The position numbers were made by a program, and so were the translations under genes. From contig NC_003074.8 in the NCBI RefSeq assembly GCF_000001735.4, positions 19,351,261 to 19,415,260 on the forward strand: a stretch of 64,000 nt of DNA, in the 5' to 3' direction. Shown here piece by piece: positions 1-12,000 of this stretch; positions within the stretch are counted from its first letter, which is position 1; the number at the start of each line of letters is the position of its first letter. The DNA comes from Arabidopsis thaliana (Eukaryota; Streptophyta; Magnoliopsida; Brassicales; Brassicaceae). The notes under the pieces are model-generated. The model searched no databases, was not told where the DNA came from, and saw only the letters and a list, made by a program, of their open reading frames with translations.

Positions 1-6
1 TCTTAC

Positions 7-2199
7 CATAAGTAATTTATGAGCTTCCATAAGCTTATAGCCTTGCACCCAGAACATGTATGTCAACTGAAAATGAAATTAATATCCCTTCTCAGTATCA
101 GTCAGCAAAATGTGAAAACTTGTTCATACCTTCATGAGTCAACCAAATAAGCACAAAATTAAGACAACTACTGTTTGCAACAGTCTTACATTTTTTCAAT
201 ACTGGAAAGAAAAGGGGGAAAAAGAGAAGAGCTTAGTAACAGGTTTCTGTAACATACCGCAACAGCAGGAGCCCTTCCCATTCCAGCAGTGCAGTGCACA
301 TATGTAACTCCTCCATTTCGCTTAACAGCTTTGTAAAGAGTACCAACCACGGCTGGAAGACGCATTCTCAAATCAAATGCATCAAAGTCTCTGTTACATC
401 AATGATATATAATATGTCAATCCCCTACGTTGTGAGTGGGTACGTCCATGGTGAATTTTTCTATGCATGTGCTCGTGAACAGTCTCATATATGCCAAAAG
501 GGATGATGATGGTTCCAAGTCTTTAGCAGTAAAGAAATTTAGTGAGAATGGGATGATGACTAACTTCTACAGTTACTCTAGTTTGTAAACAGACAAAGGT
601 GGACGAACAAAAAAGTTAGTTGATAGCAGTGATTTCACACCCGGTAAAAAAAAACTATCACTCACAATTCGTCATAAACCAGTTATTGCTTACACAAAAG
701 TGTGCTGATTTCCCATTAGCTTAGGAAACGTGATAAAAGTAAAGAGCCCAAAGAAAAAGAAAGTATAACACTTCACTGACAAAACAATAAGAATTTAAAG
801 ATTGCGTGCCTAAAAGATATCTGAGACTACCCTCCAACAGTGTATATACCTTTGTTCCCTCGCCTATTCAGATAATTCTGGAAAAAAAACTACCTCATAT
901 GCTTCTTATAAAGTCAAGCAATAAGAAAAATATTGGAAAGGAAACTAAAAATCAACTCATGATCTCTCCTTCGATTCATTACGCATCAGCTTTGAATACC
1001 AATATATTAAAAAGTCACAGCTAGATCGTTGCCTTACCTAATTTCACAGCGAATATGCTGAATATCACTATATTTCTTAGCATAGGCTTGGATGCTGCTT
1101 ATGTCTACTCCAAAATATCTGGAAGGATTGGTCAAGGCATTCTGCACTGCAGATCATTCTTCCTCACTCAATGCGAAGGAAAGTGAAAACAAAATCATAA
1201 TCATGAACAGAAAAAGAGGGCTTTGGAAGGATACTCCAGGTCTGGATCTTGTTGCAAGCAAAATATGGTTTTAACTCCAATTTTACGAAGCTTGTCAACA
1301 TCTTCAGGGGTCTAGCAATAAAGGAGAGCATACAGTAAGAACACGAGGAAAGTACCACATATCCAAAACAAAATCATCATTTGAGAGAAGGATATAAAAG
1401 TGAACCTGTAAGCAGGATCCAACAATTAGATCTGGACGAATAAAGTTGTAGTTCATTCCTAACTCGTGCCTGTAAGTTAGAACTGAAATGAAAGACACAT
1501 GAGAATGAATCAGTGACTGAAATACATAATTAAGGAGAACAAGAAGATAAGTTTGTCAATAAACAAGCAAAAGATATAAGATTCCTTGGTAGACAGATGA
1601 ACAAAACTAATCAAGATGAAAGATGAAAAACAAGAGTAGAATACAATCCAATGAGCTAAATCAATATTTCCAATATGAGACAAAAAATGGTGGACATCAT
1701 TAGAGTTTCCAATCTAAGGACATGTATAGGTATGATGAAAACAATTTACCAGCACCCATAGCTTGAGTCATGTCTTGGCTATATTCATCAGATTTCTCTT
1801 CATCCTTTGCAACACCACTCATCTCTGAGCTGGATTTTGACTCTGATACTGCCTACACTCAAAGCATTTACAAAAGTGTCAATAAAAGTTAGAAGAAAAA
1901 AACTGATATAACAATATATCTTAAAAGAGGTGTATACATGTAAAACAAGTCGAGATTTTGGATCATTGGCTTTGATCGGAGGCGATATTAGCATCTTCAA
2001 AGAAGAAGAAGAAGAAGAATGATCTCTTTGAATGCACCCGAATCCCAGCAGAGGTGAGACTGAACATCTGAAATAAATGACGATCAAAGACATCAACAAC
2101 ACACAAATTCATATCGAATCAAAGAACCACACAAATCAACAACATTTGCTAATTTCGGAAAGCAAGAAGATACCTGGGAAGATTCTGAAGACAATTCAT
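7..2199 (-). CDS. SEX4: SEX4, plastid phosphoglucan phosphatase (5' part; 3' end outside window)
   Basis: Dual-specificity phosphatase that removes phosphate from starch glucans in the chloroplast during night-time degradation. The eight exons in the window, in coding order, are 2174-2199, 1938-2067, 1750-1852, 1406-1482, 1235-1311, 1038-1118, 258-390 and 7-66, all with GT-AG introns. The start is the ATG at 2199, giving MNCLQNLPR and a Ser-rich, basic N-terminus that fits a transit peptide. The phosphatase signature HCTAGMGR lies at 296-273 and places the catalytic Cys at residue 198. The family's C-terminal CBM48 glucan-binding domain lies beyond position 1. The serine run (about residues 23-28) is encoded by a short TTC-type repeat near 2005-2025. 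PHF1 lies upstream on the same strand. Identification is by recalled protein sequence and is very likely correct. Confidence 0.95.
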
Positions 2200-2856
2200 C
2201 TTTAGAGAGAGACAGAGAGTGTAGAAAAATATCAGAGGAAGCAAACGAAGCTGCTACTTTCTCAGTCCCAAGTTCGACGATAGATAAAAAATCTGGTAAT
2301 TATAATAATTTTCAATTCATGTCCAAAAATGTTTGTGAGTGTGACTCTGACGGTCACGCGACTCACGACGATACAATTGGGACCCCACGGTCTGCACCGG
2401 GAATGCAATCACTTTTGTTTGTTACGTAAAGTGGAACACATTACTAGAAAAAGTCTCCAACTTTCCACAATAACAAAAACACCCTCTTCACAAAACTAAT
2501 ATCTGCTGCCACATCAGCACCGTCAATATTGAATTGGGTTATTCTGTCTAATTATTTTTGTTAGAGGTTACTTCATGAAGATAAAAAGTGAGAGGTTCTA
2601 TTTTTATATTTCTCAAGAGCTAATGGGACCACTCATATGACGCCATCACGTCTCTTATTGTTACAAAAGATCTTCTCTGCAATTTTAATAATATTTTCAG
2701 CACAAGTAATTAGCAACAGTAATTGTCTGTAAATAAATCAATTAATCAACAGGTATTTGTCAGAGCAAAATCAGAAGAAAGGAAAAAAACAAAAAAAAAC
2801 GCTGCAACAAGATAAGGAAGAAAGAAGAAAAAGCAGAGGAAAGTTACATAATCTTT
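2200..2856 (-). promoter_or_regulatory. SEX4 leader/promoter and PHF1 3' flank
   Basis: Non-coding interval between two head-to-tail minus-strand genes. It must hold the SEX4 leader and promoter (from 2200 upward) and the PHF1 3' UTR (from 2856 downward). A CCA1-type motif AAAAAATCT sits at 2286-2294, about 90 bases before the SEX4 start, so it may lie in the leader. Such motifs occur often by chance in AT-rich DNA. I see no further gene here. Confidence 0.4.
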
Positions 2857-5650
2857 CTATAGGTCCAAGTTCCACCTACTATGATCCTCAGAAGGCGTGG
2901 AGGAGGAACCTCCAAATAGACTAATCTTTGGTCTTTTTTGATCTTTTCCCATTGGTAACTTCCAAAACGAATCTGAGTTCTCGAAGAATACGTATGCAGC
3001 TATCACTGATGCCATGAACAAGCAAAACAGCAGTGCATATATCTGCCACTCTGCACATCAAACAAATAGATAATAGTGAGAAACAAATGTATAAACCCCA
3101 AATATGTGCCATTCATATTTTCAGAGAAAGAGATTAGCAACAAACCTTTCCACTCCTTTGGTACAGTGAGTTTGGTCACCATCTCTCCCCATTCGCTAGA
3201 AGTTGTCAGCATAACCCTAGAAAGAACCAATTAGATAAAGATCAACATTAGAAACAATGCGGAGACATAAGGGTTTTGATTTATCATTATCCTTTCAATT
3301 GCTTCCCCATACCTTTCACTGGGGCAGAACTCAAGTGAAGCAATGGATTGACCAAGATGCAGCCTCTTACTGTAGTGGTAGATTTCCATTGTCTTAACTT
3401 CAGCAACAGATACATCTCCATCTTTCCCACCCCTACAAAAATAGGTGCAAAGTATGAGGTTTTATGTACAATCACACAAGCCTGATAGTGATAAGCAGCC
3501 CGGGATGAAGAAAGACTCACAAAGCAATATATTTCCCGTCCAAGCTCACTGCCATTGTCGATGCAGTCTTCCTTGACAGCTTCTTGAACCCAAGCTTCTT
3601 CCATGTACTAATGTCATAAACATTGACCATAGGCGTATCACCTGATTCCAATAGTTTAAGCTTTCATATGATGTTTTTAATTTGAAATACTAGTGATGTT
3701 ACTCGAGAGTCGGATATATTATATACCTCTTTGAGCAGCACAAAACAAAAAAGGTTTTGTTCCGTCTTTAGAGAAACGGCACAGTTCAATATTTTCATCC
3801 TGCAGACATGACAATATCAGAATCAGTCAGGATATATCAGAAGCCAATATAGGAAACACGACAGAGACAAAATCGAGACCGAGAAATCTCAGAACTATAT
3901 TTATTGGAAAAGATCATAGACATGGAAACTCATCCTTCATACAAATTTCACTGGATCTTATTAGTTTAGAAATATAGGAATGCTAATGCAAACTTTAACT
4001 CTCACAATCACATACCCCACTACGTTCCAAAGTAGACAAAGGAAAACCATCTTCTGCTTTCCATATTCTAGCTGATCCATCAGTTGATGTTGTAGCTAAG
4101 AACTCTGAGTCAAGACTACAAAAAAATATACAAATATGAGAAAGATGCACACAATGGGTTTCGTTTCACAATCTCCATTAATTACTATTTGTGTTGTATA
4201 ACCCAATTCTCAGCTCTATACAGAAGACCATTTTTTACTACCTCAATTACAGTTTTGCATTACAAATAATATAAAAGGGGGGATGGTGGTTGAGAAGATT
4301 CCAGTATTTACCTAAAATCCATGTCCCGGATGGATTTGTGTGCCTTTGGCTCATCCAAAATTACACTTAGGTTTGGCCACTCCATAATTCTAAGACATCC
4401 ATCCTGAAAATAACTTGTAGTAAGCTACAACTAAATTGTCGCAACAGTGAAAGAAAAAAATCCCTTATATTGCAGTTCCTTACCACTCCCCCAACAGCTA
4501 ATTTAGACCCATCAAAGCTGAAGGCCATACACTTTTGTAGTCCAGCATTTTGGAGAGGAAGGAGTTCTTTGGCTAAGATCGTAATACCTGTTGCTCCTCC
4601 GACAAGCTCAAATAACCTGAAAACCAAATAAAGTTTTAATTACCATCTAGACCGTAAAACAAAATTTGTATAGACAATGGGGTAGACAGTGTCCAAAAAT
4701 GGTTGAAGACAACTCCTCGTATCCATGAAATAAGTGGAATAGTAGAGTTGCTAAAGATGAATGCAAGAAAGGGAAGTCAAAATATTATGAAAGAGACCAA
4801 TTATAAAAGGCATCGGCAATCTCCAACAAAAGTATAGGCATATATAAAATAAACCAAACCTTAAACACAAGAAATTCAAGCCTCACTACAATTAATTCTA
4901 CATCAGCAAACATGGGAGGTGGGAGATCGTCTGATGTAATGAGAGAAGTAATGTAAAGTTCTAGTAATCTGATATCTAGTTCTCATCATAGGTTTAACAA
5001 TACCAACTCAACAAATTTAGAAACATAGTATCAGAGGAAGGAACTGTAGGATGTCTAGTAATCATAAGTTTTGGGTGGTAAAAGCAGAGATAGAAACGTA
5101 CTTGCAACCACCTTTGGAGGTTGAGCAAACAAAGTAATCCCCACCAGGGTGCACTGAAACAGCCACAGGATCACCATCACTATCCTTAAGCGTGTGTGTT
5201 GCCTTTGGTCAAAGAAAAAAGAGAAAAAAGGTTGGTTTTTTTATTTCATTAGTCCACAGAAGTAAACACCAAAAGAAAGGGGCTTTGCTCTGCTTTCTCA
5301 GAATCAGAAGAAAACAACTTGAAGAACCCTAGATTTATTGCATGATTCAGAAGAACCCAAGTTTCGCAATCCAAAGAACTATAGTAGATTTCACCCTAAA
5401 CCCAATAAGATTTCGAAGCTCTCGATTGAAAAATTCAAAAGGTGTAAGAAAAATTTACCAAAGGAGAGGAGGAAAGAGAAGCAGTAATGGGGTCAAAAGA
5501 GAAGATGTTGAGGAGAGCAGGAGAAGAAACAGATGAGCCACGGCGTTTGGAAGCTTTAGCGATAAGAACCCAGTTTACTTTCTTCGGGCGACGAATCCAT
5601 GATCCGCACACAACATGTCCACTTTCACGACTCGCTTCTTCAATCTCCAT
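2857..5650 (-). CDS. PHF1: PHF1, SEC12-like WD40 protein for phosphate transporter ER exit
   Basis: ER membrane protein related to SEC12 that helps PHT1 phosphate transporters leave the ER; in the plant family it has lost guanine-exchange function. Ten exons: 5459-5650, 5102-5202, 4484-4616, 4312-4403, 4016-4115, 3727-3799, 3521-3641, 3313-3432, 3146-3216 and 2857-3050. They sum to 1197 nt, or 398 aa. WD40 repeats fill most of the chain (for example the segment ending GSARIWKAEDG). One hydrophobic segment at about residues 338-357 (IYALLFCLFMASVIAAYVFF) is followed by a short Ser-rich tail, a single-pass topology typical of SEC12-like proteins. A P1BS element lies 264 bases upstream of the start (see 5914-5921). 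Identification by recalled sequence. Confidence 0.95.
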
Positions 5651-6176
5651 TCGTTGTTGGATTGATTGTTATTAATTTCCTCTTTGGTCTCTCCCTAATT
5701 TGGATCCTTAATATATATATAGACAGAAAATTGTTTTTTTTTGTGTGTGTGTGTAGTTGTTGTTCCAGAGTAGAGAAGAGGAAAACAGAAAGTAAAACAA
5801 AAACCAAAAAGGAGTTGACTTTGGAAATTGGACAGAGAGATTTTGTTGAGTTATTATATAATGGGATTGAAAAATCTCAGATTTAACAAACGGACATTTG
5901 CGGTGGTGGGAAAGGATATTCCTTAAGATCCATGTTCCGATGCCGAATTTAATACAAACAAGTTAGGTCACATCGTGCTTCCGTAATCTATAGCAGACTT
6001 TCCCATTGGTGTCAATCTCGTTGTTTAAAAAAAAAAGTAATATTAGAAAAGATTGAACGTAATCTGAATATTAAGAAAAAGGATAAATATGAAAAGATAT
6101 GATGTAAATATGTAATCGATGCATACTCTTAATTATGCAATGTAATTCTTTTTTTGTGACATTAATACATTATATA
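5651..6176. promoter_or_regulatory. PHF1 upstream region
   Basis: Non-coding DNA upstream of PHF1 (minus strand). It contains a TATATATA tract near 5711-5718 and a GT-rich run near 5742-5755, both close to the likely transcription start, and the P1BS palindrome further up. Beyond about 6020 the sequence becomes AT-rich and featureless up to the inferred Helitron edge. Confidence 0.4.
5914..5921. promoter_or_regulatory. P1BS (PHR1-binding) palindrome GGATATTC
   Basis: The sequence GGATATTC matches the palindromic PHR1-binding consensus GNATATNC exactly. It is 264 bases upstream of the PHF1 start codon, where it could drive phosphate-starvation induction. The motif is short and expected about once per 4 kb by chance, so position and gene function are the main support. 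Confidence 0.5.
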
Positions 6177-7318
6177 TCCTTTATCTTATAAAACACAAGT
6201 CACTTGGCAAATCATGTTTTGACATGTGGCAAATTTATCAAAAACAAAATCCACAATGTAAAACAAAAATGAATTTTTCGACAAAACTCAAAATAAAATT
6301 AAATGTGAAAACAGTGTACAAAATTAAAACATTATCGTCAATTTTCCCACGATCACTCTCAAAAGAAAATAAAAATCAACCCACATATTCTCCATACTCC
6401 CACAATTTCTTTTTCTTCTATTCAAACTATGTAACTCTTTTTTTTCAATTAAAACATTCAAACTAACTATTGGGAAACAAAGACAGATACGATCTCAAAC
6501 CTATATATACAAATCTCGGTATCATCTTTCTATTGTTGATATTGGTTTTTAAAAGAAGGTTGAGAGTAAAATCATTTAGGAGCGAGACCTTCTTTGTAAC
6601 AAGAGTCTTCAATCTCTAATCAGTTCATATAAGGCAATATGGCCAGCGTATGTTATATTTCTTTTATTTTATTGATTGCGTTTAGATGAGTATATTAATG
6701 CTTTCTGTTTTTGAATTATCTTTTATTATGTATGTTTAATATCTTTTTGCTTCATAGATCAACCACTAAAAATAAACAAGCAAACTTGATCGATAGAGGA
6801 TAAAACACAAACAAAGTAGAAGACTTGAGCAAGAAAAACACCAATGGCAAAGTAGTAGGAGGTTGAAGACGAAGTAGAAGTGTACAACATTAAGACATAA
6901 ATGATATCATCTATGTATTGAGTCAACTTCACTCTGGTAACTTTTTTTTGTCTATGACTATAATCTATGTTTGTATTGAGTCTTTGAATACCATATGTAA
7001 TTTTTTATTTTATAGCTTTTGTATGTATTCTAGAAAGCATTGAAGTTGGAAGCTAATTCTCTATATTTGGAAGACTAATAATTTTGTGATATCAACTTCA
7101 ATTCTCCATTATATATCAAATTATCATCTGAAAAAATAAAATCCACAAATACATGAAACGATATATTTTTCCCTACACGATTATATACTAATCTATTTAT
7201 AAAATTAATTTTTCATGTATAAATATCGATAATATGTAACATATCATAACATTTAAATTCAAAAAAAGAATGTATCATAACATTAATTTTCGGTGCTATG
7301 CACCGGGTATAATACTAG
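6177..7318 (+). mobile_element. Non-autonomous Helitron (ATREP-like)
   Basis: The 3' end is clear. A 6-bp hairpin (CGGTGC, TAT, GCACCG) at 7291-7305 is followed by nine bases and then CTAG at 7315-7318, next to a T. This is the Helitron 3' signature. The 5' end is inferred at the TC at 6177, preceded by A, where the sequence TCCTTTATCTTATAAAAC is followed by AAGTCAC and GACATGTGGC; these resemble the starts of Arabidopsis ATREP elements as I recall them. There is no Rep/helicase coding capacity, so the element is non-autonomous. It contains a TATA-like CTATATATAC near 6500 and a possible splice donor near 6650. The 3' boundary is firm; the 5' boundary is less sure. Confidence 0.65.
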
Positions 7319-9056
7319 TTACAAATAAAGTATAAAAGGAATTAAACTTTTATATAGATAATTAACACAAACAAAATATTAGAGACGATTTCAAATAAAT
7401 TATGAGGATATAGATGAGAAAAATACTATATAGAATAACAATAGTAAGAAATTAAAAATAAATAAATCAATTTGTACATATAAATTAGAAAGAAAAATAT
7501 AGATAAATAATTAAACAATATTAATAGTATCACATAGGTCAATTAAAATTTTATATACAATAGTTAAAGAGTATTATATCTCAAAACTAAGTTTTGATAC
7601 TGCGTAGAACAAATCATGTTTCAAGCAAAAATGATCAAATTCCTATGATGCTGGAAATGCTTGACGATCCACATGAGACTGGCTATGTGCATGTATGGAG
7701 AAAAACGTGTTGTTCGACAACGCGTGCATGCCTTCTTCCACCTAAGTGACGACGCATCACAAAAAGTTATCTAGTAGTGTTAATAGTTCATGTTCCATCT
7801 GCCGAAATTACACACAATATAACGTATTCGATTATTTGTTATCCAACAACTTAAACGATTCGACCAACTCACTCAACCTTTTGTCACTAGTTCCAGTCAT
7901 ATATTTCTTATAAATACTCGTTCACTACATCTGTACAGATCGAAAGAATCTCTTGATATATTACAACACACCCATAATTCATAAAGACTAGCTCATATAC
8001 CTTTGATATATGAGATTTGATCTATATGTCGTTCTCCTTAACTAGATATCGCTAATTGGGCTTGCATTCAACAAGCAACATATATCGCTTATTACATTCG
8101 ACGATACTCAGCTTCTACATCTTAAGTCTCTCTTTTTTTCTGAGCTCACCATCAAGTATAAGAACACAATTCTACCTCTTATTTGTCTACTCCCAATTTT
8201 TTGTTTTTGGTTTTTCACTATTCTGACATCTTATCGTATTATGATTAACGTTAAGAATGTCGTCTCGAAAATCACCTACCTAGCTATTGTTTCAAGATTC
8301 GACTCCCATGCGCGTCCCATCAAGAACAAACCATCCAGAAGCATCAACCTCCAACTATTAGAGAATAATGTCCCATTCGCCCCTCGCTGGTCAAATCGCT
8401 TCCATTTGATTCACATAAGTCCAACAACAACGATGATCTCTGGTGTACTACTACCAAAACTCAACCTTGAGACAGATTCTCAAAATACTATATGTTCTAT
8501 TAACTATTTTAACTTGAATCAAGTTGATAATTGTAGAGAGAAATTTTTTGTTCACTTCTTATTAATTTGTAAAACATTTATTTTAAAACCCATTACCGTT
8601 AAGCTTTGATACAATGATACATGTTATTTTCTGATTAAAAATGGTTATAAACTTGAACGGTATAAGACTTTAGTGTATAGAGAACAATTTAGAGAATCTG
8701 TATTTATGTAACCGCGACCTTTCGGAAACGTAGAAGGTGGTCGCACAAACAAACCAATCAAACCCTTAATCGATGGCACTCTTTTAATGTCTAATAAACT
8801 TCGGTTCGTCACTCGACCGGACAATTAAATATGTGATTAAAAGTGTGAATTTCCGGTTCGGTAGAGATTACTGGTATTTGTTAATCCGGGCCGGACCGGG
8901 CCGTATCTGAATTATGAACACTTTCCTAATGTCATAGAATCGTTCGTGCCGTCGTCGCTGCGATCTGACCAAAATCAAAAGTGTTACGATTCGGTATCAT
9001 CGTCTCTCTCATTTGTGATTTTGTCAAACCCTGCTCTCTTTTCTCCAAGTGCTCTC
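7319..9056. other. Gene-poor interval between Helitron and LTA3
   Basis: AT-rich DNA with no recognised gene. It holds a compact hairpin at 7705-7725, a TATA box TATAAATA at 7909-7916, a second hairpin at 7992-8014 and one unassigned open frame (8241-8609). The last 350 bases are the LTA3 promoter and leader, including GC-rich stretches around 8890. Confidence 0.4.
8241..8609 (+). other. Unassigned 122-codon open frame downstream of a TATA box
   Basis: The ATG at 8241 opens a 122-codon frame ending at 8609. I recognise no domain, signal peptide or membrane segment. A good TATA box (7909-7916) lies about 330 bases upstream, so a transcript is possible, which is why it is listed. The composition does not clearly favour coding; it may be chance or the frame of a non-coding RNA. 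Confidence 0.15.
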
Positions 9057-12000
9057 ATGGTGCTTCCGCTCTTCCGGCGCGCTGCGATCGCCCGGACTTC
9101 CTCGCTTCTCAGAGCTCGTCTTTTCGCTCCTGCCTCCGAATTCCATTCTCGGTACGCTTATTCTCTCTATCTAGTCCCGCCTCTTTCAAAGTATTTTGAT
9201 GTTGCTCTTCTTCCATGTGTGATCCTTTGCAATTCGATGACTGAACTGTTTCTTAGTTCGATTTCATTTTCCTTTTCCGCAATCATCCATTGACTTTTTT
9301 TGGAGTTCTTATTACGTATTGTATAGTGATGTTTAAGAATGCCAAATTTGGTTTTGTTGGAACAATTGAACTATCCATTTTTTCTTATCGAACTGGTAGT
9401 ACGGGTTTATCTTCTCTAGTTTGTGAGATGTAATTTCCATTTTACGTCACTCGCAGTGAAGAACAAGTGTGTCCTTAAACTGGTGTGATCTCTTTACCTT
9501 TCCAATACATTTGACAATGAACTTTCTTATTCAGCTTTTCTAATGGACTATACCACTTGGACGACAAAATTAGTAGCAGTAATGGTGTGAGGTATGTGTT
9601 CCATATCACAAATTGAGGACAAGATTTATTTTTATAGAAAAAGTCAGTGTGATCGTAGGCATTCAAAGTTTAAGGTTATAATTTAGTTCGTTTCGTATGT
9701 GTTAGATTGTTAGTCTAGTTTGAGATTTTGTCTGTTCTACATTTTCAGGTCTGCCTCTATAGACTTGATTACAAGAATGGATGATAGTTCTCCAAAGCCC
9801 ATTGTAAGTGAACAGCTAGTACTGTTTCTTTTCTTTTTTCACTTTCATCTATCCGTGTTTCTCACATACATTGTTTTCTTGTAGCTGCGATTTGGCGTGC
9901 AAAACTTTTCATCTACAGGTATTCATTGATTGTTATGTCATCTTATGGAATAATGATCTTCATAAATGAGTCAACCAAGCAATTCCATTATAGAATTACT
10001 AAACGAGTTGATTATGGGACTTTCATCTGATTTGAGCAACCTGTCGGCAATTGTTAAATTGTTTTAGCCATAAGACTTACCAACACAGATGTTAAGTGGG
10101 TGATAAGAATAATTAATGGAAACTTTCGCTTAACTTGTAGAAAAATAGAAATGTTAATTGATGCAGGTGCAAAAACTTCCATATCACTCTTTTCTCTGAT
10201 GTTTGTGCTTCCATCATACCTTAGATACAGCGACAGGAGATGCAATCAATTATACAAGATTCTTCCATTAAATTATTATTTTCTTTGGGTTGTAGGACCC
10301 ATATCACAGACGGTTCTTGCAATGCCAGCCTTGTCTCCTACTATGGTAGGAAATTTGACTTCAATCTTGTAAAGAATTTTGGCCTCCTCCAAGACATTTG
10401 GACTTCAATCATTGTTTTATGTTTGTTGGGCTTTTGCAGAGTCATGGAAATGTTGTAAAATGGATGAAGAAAGAAGGTGACAAGGTGGGTTATTTCTTAT
10501 TTTTGGTTGACAAAATTTCAGTCGACTTTTATGATTTTGTCTACTAATGATCATTATACAAGAAAGACGATAAATTGATAATTTAGCTGGCAAAGAAAAT
10601 ATAGAATGTGGAAATTCTCAGTAACAGGTATGAATTTGGTTCTTCCTGACAGGTAGAGGTGGGTGATGTACTATGTGAGATAGAGACAGACAAAGCCACT
10701 GTAGAATTTGAGAGTCAAGAGGAAGGGTAATTTTGAAAAAGACGGTTCATGATTTTATGTTTTGATTTGTATTTTTATTTCATTATACCTTGGTAATTCA
10801 AATATCTGACTCCCTATAAGTATATGAAAATGTCAATTGGCTTACTATGAAGCATGGTTCTGCAGATTTCTGGCCAAGATTTTAGTCACTGAAGGATCAA
10901 AGGATATCCCTGTTAATGAACCGATTGCAATAATGGTAAGCACAGTGGCTGTCTTATACATTTATAGAAACCAAGTATGATCTCACAAAAGGTGATGCAT
11001 GCATCAACATACGCTTATTAGGAGTTCCTGTTTGTTTATCTAGTCTGCTCTTGGCCTCTTTCACTTTCTTTCGTTTCCTGGGTTTACATTCTGGAAGACT
11101 TGACAAATCATAGAGATGTATGGTATTTCGTTGTCAATATTTATTGTGGAAAAATGTCCAAGATCCAATCTCATGCTCTCTTCTTCTAAATATTTCCGTT
11201 TGCCATACTGAGTTGTCATGTTATGTCCCCAAACATGATATATCGTAGGGTTTAGGGTGTAGCGTATATTGGTTACAGTTTTGGTCAACATCTTGCTACA
11301 TAAGGTTGATGGATAAGAGTTTAATCTTATCTATTTAATTGTAACCAAGGTTGAGGAGGAAGACGACATTAAAAACGTTCCTGCTACCATAGAGGGTGGA
11401 CGAGATGGTAAAGAGGAAACATCAGCTCATCAAGTGATGAAACCTGACGAAAGCACACAACAAAAAAGTTCCATTCAGCCCGATGCATCAGATCTTCCCC
11501 CACATGTCGTCTTAGAAATGCCAGCACTTTCTCCTACAATGGTATGAAATTTCATATTTTATGCTAGCTTTTTTTGGAGGAGAAGGCATTCAGCTTTCTA
11601 TCCTAAGACTCTGAATTATTTGTTTATTGATGTGCAGAACCAAGGTAATATTGCCAAATGGTGGAAAAAAGAGGGTGACAAGGTTAGTTTCTGGTGACCC
11701 GATGAGTAAATTGGCATTGTAATTTCACCACAAGAAATCTGATGTTTATGCACTTGCCTGTGTTGATTCTTCTCATTTCATGAAACAGATTGAAGTGGGT
11801 GATGTCATAGGTGAGATCGAGACTGACAAAGCCACTCTGGAATTTGAAAGCCTTGAAGAGGGGTATAACTAACATCTTGTCGTCTTATTTCTTTTTCTAG
11901 GCAGTATGTTGATGTTCATTCTATATAGCATTCACTATCTGTGGATATTGCTTCTTTTCTTGTTTGGTTAAGTGAGAAGTAAATGTTAATTGCAAAAAGT

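Noticed and set aside
2921..3604. Several minus-strand frames of 63-105 codons
   Set aside because: They are PHF1 exons read through into introns, not separate genes.
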